Below, piece after piece: positions 57,541-64,000 of a stretch of 64,000 nucleotides of DNA (position 1 is its first letter; each line of letters opens with the position of its first letter). The stretch comes from Wenyingzhuangia fucanilytica (GTDB taxonomy: Bacteria; Bacteroidota; Bacteroidia; Flavobacteriales; Flavobacteriaceae): positions 2,774,501-2,838,500 of the forward strand of contig NZ_CP014224.1 in assembly GCF_001697185.1 (NCBI RefSeq), in the 5' to 3' direction. The position numbers and the translations under genes were made by a program. Under the pieces are notes generated by a model. That model was given only the letters and a program-made list of their open reading frames with translations, was not told where the DNA came from and did no database searches.

Positions 57541-58821
57541 ATGAACATTAAACAAAATATATTATTCTTTGCCCTTGTTTTTATTTCTCAAATCAATTCA
57601 GCCCAAGGTCCTCAGTGGAAAGAAGATGCTAGAGAAAGAATAAATCAATACCGAAAAAATAATATTACCATACAGGTCTTAGATAATCAAAACACCCCAA
57701 TTAAAGATGCGCTTGTAGACATCAAATTGGTTAGACATAAGTTTCAGTTTGGAGCAGTTGTAGAAGATGATTTTATGACCTCTAAGTATACTGACACCTA
57801 CAAAAGAACCTTTACAAATTTATTCAATGCAGCTGGTTTTGAAAATGGATTAAAACAAAAGCAAAGAGGAAAACCAAAAGAAAAAGCATCTGAAATTGCC
57901 GCTCAATGGTTTACTGCAAACAATATTACCATGCGAGGTCATGCCTTAGTTTATGATGGTTTACAGTTTTTACGCCCTGAAGAAAATGAGATTGTTACAA
58001 ATAAACATTTAAGTAATTCCGAAAAGGCTAGACAAGTAATTCCTTTAATGGAGCAACATATAGAACACGGAATAAAAAAATGGAACGTAACTGCATGGGA
58101 CGTATTAAATGAGCCCTTAGCAAACCATGCTGTAAACGATTTAACACCAGGAAACCTTGTTGCTCATTGGTTTAAAAAAGCAGATTACTATAGAAAGCTC
58201 TACAACAAACCTAATATCGCTTTATATATTAACGAAAACAGAATTATTTCTAGAACTACAAAAGATACGTATTCTAGACCCCAAGAATACAAAAAAGTAA
58301 TCCGAGAAGTAATTGATGAAGGAGGTCCTATAGAAGGGATTGGTTTTCAATCTAGAATAAAAAATGGTTTTATTACACCCGAAGAAATGTATAAGCGTTT
58401 ACAGTTTTTTGATGAATTTAACTTGCCTTATCAGGCTACAGAGTTTGAAGTAAGAGACCAACCTAAATTCCAATACACCGATGTCCAAAAGCAACAAATT
58501 GTAGAACAATTTATGTTGATTTACTTAAGTCATCCTAAGGTAGAAGGAATATGGCATTGGACTTTTAACAACAATAAAAAAGGAAATAAACCTTGGGCTT
58601 TGTTTAATTATGATGGAACTCCAACTGTTTGCGGACAACAGTGGATTGATACTTATCAAAAAGAATTTAGTACTCATAAGTTACTAAACACTAACAACGC
58701 TGGTACATCATCAATTAGAGGTTTTAAAGGAGATTATATTATTAGGGTTTCCTATAAAGGGAAAAATAAATATGTAAAACTTTATTTAGATAAGGATCAA
58801 GAAATTACAGTACAGATGTAA
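57541..58821 (+). CDS. GH10-family glycoside hydrolase (xylanase-like)
   Basis: 426 residues with a signal peptide (FFALVFISQINSAQ). An N-terminal stretch (about 40-65, ITIQVLDNQNTPIKDALVDI) forms a small beta element, then a GH10 barrel begins at HKFQFGAVV. Acid/base Glu191 is in TAWDVLNEPL and nucleophile Glu301 in YQATEFEV; MRGHALVY and GIWHWTF are also GH10 motifs. GH10 enzymes are mainly beta-1,4-xylanases. Here it stands beside two sulfatases and a fucosidase, with no other xylan gene, so the real substrate may be a different algal glycan. Its stop directly abuts the stop of the convergent gene. Confidence 0.88.
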   Translation: MNIKQNILFFALVFISQINSAQGPQWKEDARERINQYRKNNITIQVLDNQNTPIKDALVDIKLVRHKFQFGAVVEDDFMTSKYTDTYKRTFTNLFNAAGFENGLKQKQRGKPKEKASEIAAQWFTANNITMRGHALVYDGLQFLRPEENEIVTNKHLSNSEKARQVIPLMEQHIEHGIKKWNVTAWDVLNEPLANHAVNDLTPGNLVAHWFKKADYYRKLYNKPNIALYINENRIISRTTKDTYSRPQEYKKVIREVIDEGGPIEGIGFQSRIKNGFITPEEMYKRLQFFDEFNLPYQATEFEVRDQPKFQYTDVQKQQIVEQFMLIYLSHPKVEGIWHWTFNNNKKGNKPWALFNYDGTPTVCGQQWIDTYQKEFSTHKLLNTNNAGTSSIRGFKGDYIIRVSYKGKNKYVKLYLDKDQEITVQM

Positions 58822-60075
58822 TTAAAAATACTGTCCAACTCCAAAAACCAATCCTTTTTCTTTTCCATTAATAATACTGGTTCCGTAATCAATTCTTAAA
58901 ACAGCATTGTATATTTTTTTGTGAATAAATCGTAAACCAATACCTGGATGAATTCGAGCACCTTCTTTACTAATAAGTCCTTTGAGTTCTCCTCCTGTTT
59001 TTCTCCAATTACCCGCATCTACAAAGACATTGGTTTGCATTGCAAACCAATCTTTGTCTATAATTGTATACCTGTACTCCACATTTAAAACAGCTACGGC
59101 TGTACCTCTATCTATAATATTACCAACACCTCTAATGTTTAAATTATTGTCTAACACAAAAGGAGCAAAAGGATTATTATGATTACTAGCAATTCCTAAC
59201 CTTAACCTAGTTGCAAAGTTTCCATTTTTCTTAATTTGTTTGTAATAAAAAAAGTCATTCCATAATATGTAAAAACTCATTTGATTTTTATCAACAGGCA
59301 TTACATACTGTGCATTTAAAAGACTTCTAAAGCCATTGACATATTGGTAGTAATACACTAGTTTATTGTAATCAAAACTTGTTTTTATTAAAAACTTATT
59401 TTCATTTAAACGAGTGGGAATTTCTGAAGACTGAAACCCACTATCGTATTGATATTTTTCTTTAAAAAAATTCAAACCAATGTTTACGGTGTGAGCAGCA
59501 GACATCCTTTTTATTACCATGGCCTCAATAGAGCTATTGGTATATTCATAATCTGCACTACCATTATTAAAATACAGAGGCTCCAAACTTGTTAAACTTT
59601 GCAAAGTTACAGACAATCCTGTGGTTGCATTAAATAAAAAAGGATCCGTGTAGTTTACAGAAAAGGAATGAAAACCGTTATTTCTATAAAAAGCTCCTAT
59701 TTGTTTATTTTCTCCTAAAAAATTAAATTCTTTTACCCCTAACTGATATGCAAATTGCTGATTATTGGCCGTCCAAAAATTTATGGTCGGAATAATTGTA
59801 TTGGTCTCTTCTATAGTATAAACCACCTCACATATATCTTCTCCTGTTGAGGATACAACATAACTAGATGTATTACAAACAGGCAATCTGCTAAACAAAG
59901 TAACATCATTGTTCAATGTTACGTAATCTAACTCCTGTCCTATTTTTAGACTTGTTAGTTTTTTTAAGACTTCTGTTTTTGTTTTATAATTTCCTTCGTA
60001 CTTAATACTAGAAACAACTTGAGCATTTATTTGAAAAAAGACAAATACAAAAAACACCAATAGTTTCATTTTCAT
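58822..60075 (-). CDS. Small Omp85-like outer-membrane protein with one POTRA-type domain
   Basis: 417 residues with a signal peptide (LLVFFVFVFFQINAQ). Residues about 20-95 resemble a single POTRA domain (SIKYEGNYKTKTEVLKKLTS, EVVYTIEETN). The rest is a beta-barrel with LNIRGVGNIIDRGTAVAVLN, which holds the (I/V)RG motif of Omp85 barrels, and a C-terminal VGQYF with the terminal Phe expected of outer-membrane proteins. Its role is unknown; export of protein or sugar is possible but unproven. No terminator lies between it and the convergent GH10 gene. Confidence 0.7.
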   Translation of the reverse strand: MKMKLLVFFVFVFFQINAQVVSSIKYEGNYKTKTEVLKKLTSLKIGQELDYVTLNNDVTLFSRLPVCNTSSYVVSSTGEDICEVVYTIEETNTIIPTINFWTANNQQFAYQLGVKEFNFLGENKQIGAFYRNNGFHSFSVNYTDPFLFNATTGLSVTLQSLTSLEPLYFNNGSADYEYTNSSIEAMVIKRMSAAHTVNIGLNFFKEKYQYDSGFQSSEIPTRLNENKFLIKTSFDYNKLVYYYQYVNGFRSLLNAQYVMPVDKNQMSFYILWNDFFYYKQIKKNGNFATRLRLGIASNHNNPFAPFVLDNNLNIRGVGNIIDRGTAVAVLNVEYRYTIIDKDWFAMQTNVFVDAGNWRKTGGELKGLISKEGARIHPGIGLRFIHKKIYNAVLRIDYGTSIINGKEKGLVFGVGQYF

Positions 60076-60188
60076 GATAGTTCCAGTTTTAGATCATTAT
60101 AACTTGTTAAACAACTCTTGTTTTGTTGTTTTTTTTCTTGATTGCTTACAACACACTTAAACTATTTAAATACATTATAAATAAACAT

Positions 60189-60212
60189 TATTTTTTAAGT
60201 ACTTAAAAAATA
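60189..60212. repeat. 24-base perfect palindrome between divergent genes
   Basis: A perfect palindrome centred on AAGTACTT with A/T arms lies between the Omp85-like gene (minus, starts 60075) and the FAD-oxidoreductase gene (plus, starts 60259). It may be an operator acting on either gene. AT-richness raises the odds of chance. Confidence 0.5.
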
Positions 60213-60258
60213 GTTCGACAGAATGCTTGTACATTGAAACTAATTTTAATTTCATCAC

Positions 60259-61590
60259 ATGAAAAACATTATTATTATAGGTAATGGAATTGCAGGAGTT
60301 ACTGCAGCTAGGCATCTCAGAAAAAAATCCGATCATAAAATCACCATTATTTCTAAGGAGACGGATTATTTCTTTTCCCGAACTGCGCTGATGTATGTTT
60401 TTATGGGACATATGAAGTTTGAACATACCCAACCTTATGAAAATTGGTTTTGGAAAAAAAACAGAATTGATTTGATAAATGCTTTTGTCAACAAAGTAAA
60501 CACAAAGAACAAAGAACTTATTCTAGACAATGGAGAAACTTTAAATTATGATGATTTAATTATTGCCACGGGCTCTAAACCCAACAAATTTGGTTGGCCT
60601 GGTCAAGATTTAAAAGCGGTGACAGGAATGTACTCTAAACAAGATTTAGATACTATTACAAAATATGCTAAAGACTGTAAACGTGCAGTTATTGTTGGTG
60701 GTGGGTTGATTGGAATTGAAATGGCCGAAATGTTAATTTCTAAAAACATCCCTGTAACTTTCTTAGTTAGAGAACCTAGCTTTTGGAATGGAGTATTACC
60801 TGCTCAAGAATCAGAAATGATTAACAAACATATTAAAGAACATCACATAGATTTACGTTTAGAAACCAATTTAGTTGAGATTTTATCAGATGAAAATGGA
60901 AGGGCAAAAGCCATCACCACAGACAAAGGAGAAACCATTGAGTGCAATTTGGTTGGATTAACTGCCGGAGTGAGTCCTAATATTTCTTTTTTAAAGGATA
61001 GTGATATTAAAACAGATAAAGGTATTTTGGTTAGTAGTAATTTGGAAACCAACATTCCTAACGTTTATGCCATTGGAGACTGTGCTCAACAACTCAATGC
61101 TATTGGAGAACGCAGACCTATTGAGGCTGTTTGGTACACGGGTAGAATGATGGGAGAAACTGTGGCCAGAACTATTTGTGGGGCTCCTACCACTTACCAA
61201 CCAGGACATTGGTTTAATTCTGCAAAATTTTTAGATATAGAATATCAAACTTACGGATGGATTACCGCTCAACCCAAAGAAAACGAAACTCGTTTTTATT
61301 GGGAACACAAAGACGGTAAAAAATGCATGCACTTTAATTATGATACAAATTCTAGAAAATTTATAGGAGTCAATACCTTTGGAATTAGATTAAGACATAA
61401 CGTTTTTGATAAATGGTTAACACAAGATCGCACTATTGAACACGTGTTAGAACATTTAAAAGATGCCAATTTTGATCCTGAATTTTACAATCAATACGAA
61501 AGTGAAATAATCTCAAAGTTTAACTCTGAGAATGGAACGACTCTAAAACCGAAAAAGAAAAGTTGGAAACGAATTTTCCAAACAAGTTGA
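60259..61590 (+). CDS. NAD(P)/FAD-dependent oxidoreductase
   Basis: 443 residues. FAD-binding IIGNGIAGVTAARHL (Gly8-Gly13), a second Rossmann loop VIVGGGLIGIEMAEML around 145-160 for NAD(P)H, LIIATGSKPN and NVYAIGDCAQ make it a member of the pyridine-nucleotide-disulfide reductase superfamily, but no redox-active C-x4-C is present, as in rubredoxin- or nitrite-reductase-type enzymes. The C-terminal about 130 residues are an added domain with FYWEHKDGKKCMHFNY. No signal peptide, so cytoplasmic. It is followed after 50 bases by a membrane 4Fe-4S protein and probably passes electrons to it. The electron acceptor is unknown. Confidence 0.85.
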   Translation: MKNIIIIGNGIAGVTAARHLRKKSDHKITIISKETDYFFSRTALMYVFMGHMKFEHTQPYENWFWKKNRIDLINAFVNKVNTKNKELILDNGETLNYDDLIIATGSKPNKFGWPGQDLKAVTGMYSKQDLDTITKYAKDCKRAVIVGGGLIGIEMAEMLISKNIPVTFLVREPSFWNGVLPAQESEMINKHIKEHHIDLRLETNLVEILSDENGRAKAITTDKGETIECNLVGLTAGVSPNISFLKDSDIKTDKGILVSSNLETNIPNVYAIGDCAQQLNAIGERRPIEAVWYTGRMMGETVARTICGAPTTYQPGHWFNSAKFLDIEYQTYGWITAQPKENETRFYWEHKDGKKCMHFNYDTNSRKFIGVNTFGIRLRHNVFDKWLTQDRTIEHVLEHLKDANFDPEFYNQYESEIISKFNSENGTTLKPKKKSWKRIFQTS

Positions 61591-61640
61591 ATTGTTTAAT
61601 ACAATCCATAAAATAAATTACACAATTCAACATTACAGAA

Positions 61641-63257
61641 ATGAAGACAATCAAAAACATAGGATATATTTTAACCTTTTTAGGTTTTGCCTTTTTTATA
61701 GGTAGTATTTTTACAGGAACCTATAAAGTTACTCCTGAAATCTATACCAAATGGATAGAAAGTAAAGGAGTAAAAAGCGAATATTTTATAGAAAACACCA
61801 AAAAACGAATAGTTAACAAAGAACTAAGTGCTTGGGAATTATCCTCAAAAATAATTGAGAATGCTAAAGCTTCTAATGAATATCAACATAATCAACCTAA
61901 AGTAGATTGGAATAAAATTATTCATTTAAAATGGAGTAAAACTTCTAAAGATTTTGTGTATCCTTTGGTAAGAAGTTCAGCAACGGGTTGGTTTACAAAC
62001 AATACAGCTTTATGGTTTTTGCTTACTTTTGGATTGGCTATTATAGGTGGTTTATTAGTTTTTATTCCCGATTATAAATTATTAGGTCCAGCAGGAATTA
62101 AAAACAACGGAATTTTTCAACATAGCGCAACCAACAGAGGAATTATTGGTTTTATAACTGCATTCTTTTTTATTGGTTTCTACATCTTTTTATACTTTTT
62201 CCCTAATTACCTTGTCAACCCTATTTTAGCAGTAAACGGTATTAGTAAATCTTTAAGCGGAAATCCAGCTAGTCAGTGGTTTTTATACGGATTTATGTAC
62301 TGTTCTGTAATGACTGTTTTTGCGGTAAGAATGTTTATTAAATATCGTCACAACAAATATCAAATGATAAGAACAGCTGTTGTTTTGTTCTTTCAAATTG
62401 CCTTTGCTTTTTTAATCCCTGAAATCTTAGTGGCTTTTAACAAACCTTGGTTTGATTTTAAAAATGCATGGCCCTTAAACTATTCTTTCTTTTTTGATTG
62501 GAATATCAATCAATTAATAAACAGTGGAAATCTTGGGATATTTATGTTTGTTTGGGGTGTTATATTAACTTTAGTAGTTGTTCCTGTAATGGTCTATTTT
62601 TACGGAAAAAGATGGTACTGCTCATGGGTTTGTGGATGCGGTGGTTTGGCCGAAACTTTAGGAGATCCTTATAGACAATTATCAAATAAATCTTTGTTTT
62701 CATGGAAAGTAGAACGTTGGTTAATACATGGTGTATTACTTTTTGCCACTATCATGACAGGATTGACTTTATATGTATACTTTGCCGAAATCCCTAGTTG
62801 GAAACAACTATTTTTGGGAATTTCTGTTTATGATGTGCAAACCTGGTACGGATTTTTTATTGGTTCTATATTTTCTGGGGTTATTGGTACAGGTTTTTAC
62901 CCAATTATGGGGAACAGAGTTTGGTGTAGATTTGGTTGCCCACTAGCCGCTTATTTGGGATTTGTACAACGTTTTAAATCTAGATTTAGAATTACCACCA
63001 ATGGAGGTCAATGTATTTCTTGTGGAAATTGCTCAACTTATTGTGAACAAGGAATTGATGTACGTTCTTATGCTCAAAAAGGGCAAAACATTGTACGTTC
63101 TTCTTGTGTAGGTTGTGGTATTTGTTCTGCTGTTTGTCCTAGAGGAGTCTTAAAATTAGAAAATGGTTCTGACACTGGAACTAGTAGAACCAAAACAAAC
63201 GATATTCTACTAGGAAATGATATAGATTTACTGAGTATGACTAATAAACATGACTAA
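61641..63257 (+). CDS. Polytopic membrane 4Fe-4S protein (FixG/NapH/NosR-like)
   Basis: 538 residues with about seven or eight transmembrane helices (for example residues 8-28, 165-190, 300-320 and 357-380). Cysteine motifs are WYCSWVCGCGG (about 325), WCRFGCPLAAY (about 430), and two ferredoxin-type clusters CISCGNCSTYC and CVGCGICSAVCPRG in the C-terminal 90 residues. This layout is that of NapH/CcoG-type proteins that move electrons through the inner membrane. With the FAD protein upstream it forms a likely two-part electron-transfer module. Its 3' end overlaps the next gene by 8 bases. Function beyond electron transfer is not known. Confidence 0.85.
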   Translation: MKTIKNIGYILTFLGFAFFIGSIFTGTYKVTPEIYTKWIESKGVKSEYFIENTKKRIVNKELSAWELSSKIIENAKASNEYQHNQPKVDWNKIIHLKWSKTSKDFVYPLVRSSATGWFTNNTALWFLLTFGLAIIGGLLVFIPDYKLLGPAGIKNNGIFQHSATNRGIIGFITAFFFIGFYIFLYFFPNYLVNPILAVNGISKSLSGNPASQWFLYGFMYCSVMTVFAVRMFIKYRHNKYQMIRTAVVLFFQIAFAFLIPEILVAFNKPWFDFKNAWPLNYSFFFDWNINQLINSGNLGIFMFVWGVILTLVVVPVMVYFYGKRWYCSWVCGCGGLAETLGDPYRQLSNKSLFSWKVERWLIHGVLLFATIMTGLTLYVYFAEIPSWKQLFLGISVYDVQTWYGFFIGSIFSGVIGTGFYPIMGNRVWCRFGCPLAAYLGFVQRFKSRFRITTNGGQCISCGNCSTYCEQGIDVRSYAQKGQNIVRSSCVGCGICSAVCPRGVLKLENGSDTGTSRTKTNDILLGNDIDLLSMTNKHD

Positions 63258-64000
63258 ACTTTTTAGCTATATTTTTTTGCTATTAACTTTTTGTATGCTA
63301 GGACAACAAAAAGAAGTCTTACATCAAAAATATTTTGAGAATGGCGAACTACAACATGAATGGTATACGTTAAATAATCATCCTATAAAATATTGGAAAA
63401 CTTTTTATTTAGATAGTACAAAACACTATCAAAGAAACTATAATCATTTAGGCAAAGTAATTTCAGAAGGTTGGTATCAAAGCAATTTAAAAGATGGATA
63501 CACAATAGAATCTCCTAACGACAGTTGTACTTCTAATGGATATTATCTAAACAATTTAAAAGAAAAAACTTGGAGATATTACACTCATCATCATTTAGAT
63601 TCTTTAGGAGATTATCATCTTAATCAGCCAACCAAAAACTGGTTTTATTATCAAAACAATCAATTGATTTGTGAAAAACAATATTTAAATAGTCCTAAAA
63701 ACTTTTTAATAAAACAATTTTATAAAAATGGAACGTTAAAGTCTGAGGGAACTTATCTAAATCATCAAAAAAATGGTTATTGGAAATACTATTCAAATCA
63801 ACAAATTTTAACTTCCTGTGGAACCTATAAAAATAATTTAAAAGAAGGATATTGGCATTTTTATTCTAACCAAGGAATTTTATTAAAACAAGGTGATTTT
63901 ACAGAAAATAAAAAAACTAAATGGTGGTCTTTTTATAATAAAAACGGAACTTTGTCGCACAAATGTGAATTAAAAAACAACCTATTAAATGGTTACTGTA
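63250..64000 (+). CDS. MORN-repeat-like (YwqK-type) exported protein, partial
   Basis: Open from the ATG at 63250 to the window edge, 250 codons visible; the 3' end is missing. A signal peptide is present (LFSYIFLLLTFCMLG). The rest consists of repeats with the pattern YKNGTLKSEGTYLNHQKNGY and WKYYSNQ, typical of the YwqK/MORN family named 'toxin-antitoxin YwqK antitoxin' by similarity only. It overlaps the 4Fe-4S gene by 8 bases, so they are coupled. Membrane or surface binding is a possible role; nothing in the sequence supports a toxin partner. Confidence 0.75.
   Translation, partial: MTKLFSYIFLLLTFCMLGQQKEVLHQKYFENGELQHEWYTLNNHPIKYWKTFYLDSTKHYQRNYNHLGKVISEGWYQSNLKDGYTIESPNDSCTSNGYYLNNLKEKTWRYYTHHHLDSLGDYHLNQPTKNWFYYQNNQLICEKQYLNSPKNFLIKQFYKNGTLKSEGTYLNHQKNGYWKYYSNQQILTSCGTYKNNLKEGYWHFYSNQGILLKQGDFTENKKTKWWSFYNKNGTLSHKCELKNNLLNGYC

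Noticed and set aside
1-64000. CRISPR arrays, tRNA or rRNA genes, transposases and prophage genes
   Set aside because: Looked for on both strands; no repeat-spacer pattern, cloverleaf or recombinase-like protein was found.
63250-64000. Naming the last gene as a toxin-antitoxin antitoxin
   Set aside because: The YwqK name is by similarity only; the protein has an export signal and no toxin partner is visible.

Overview
The window is AT-rich, densely coded DNA that looks like the chromosome of a marine, algae-associated member of the Flavobacteriaceae (Bacteroidota). The grounds are the gene content (alginate lyases, sulfatases, an alpha-L-fucosidase, arsenosugar-type genes), the Bacteroidota order of the ribosomal gene block, and repeated matches to the Bacteroidota promoter -7 element TAnnTTTG close to start codons. 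The genus cannot be fixed from the sequence alone. No rRNA, tRNA, CRISPR array, transposase or phage gene was seen, and no stretch longer than 300 bases lacks a gene.

Layout. (1) 1-3985, minus strand: an alginate-degradation operon with a PL6 lyase lipoprotein followed by a PL17 oligoalginate lyase that runs off the left edge. Two tandem TTGGTTTACCA boxes overlap the promoter. (2) 4071-6094, minus: CCA-adding enzyme and TsaC/YrdC, both acting on tRNA. (3) 6219-25027: a surface-polysaccharide locus. It starts with a three-gene minus-strand set (gmd, an Fcl/ColC-type epimerase-reductase, colD) that together would make GDP-L-colitose. Plus-strand glycosyltransferases follow (GT10-type, RgpF-type, GT2, a two-domain DUF616-DUF5672 protein, two GT-B enzymes), then three convergent minus-strand GT4 enzymes. 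The plus strand then carries ruvX, an unclassified GT-B-like protein and the dTDP-L-rhamnose genes rmlA, rmlC, rmlD and rmlB. (4) 25165-29778: housekeeping genes (def, a DUF5606 protein, mazG, an acyl-CoA thioesterase) around a tandem pair of GT90/CAP10-like paralogues. (5) 29791-48126, minus: carA and the fused str-S10-spc-alpha ribosomal operon from rpsL to rplQ, including fusA, secY, infA, rpmJ and rpoA. Several hairpins lie in its leader and internal spacers. (6) 48254-52440, plus: an Omp85-type outer-membrane protein, then a TIGR04282-type glycosyltransferase, a purine-nucleoside phosphorylase and an ArsM-type arsenite methyltransferase, which together resemble most of an arsenosugar pathway. 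(7) 52631-58821, plus: two formylglycine sulfatases, a GH29 fucosidase and a GH10-fold glycosidase, all with export signals, probably for a sulfated fucose-containing algal polysaccharide. (8) 58822-64000: a small Omp85-like protein (minus), an FAD oxidoreductase, a polytopic FixG/NapH-like 4Fe-4S protein, and a partial protein with MORN-like repeats.

The pieces describe a bacterium that degrades brown-algal alginate and sulfated polysaccharide, wears a polymer containing rhamnose and probably colitose, and may handle the arsenic species abundant in seaweed. The most unusual observations are the inferred GDP-colitose pathway beside a GT10-type transferase, the arsenosugar-like trio without a radical-SAM ArsS in view, and the putative structural elements inside the ribosomal operon.
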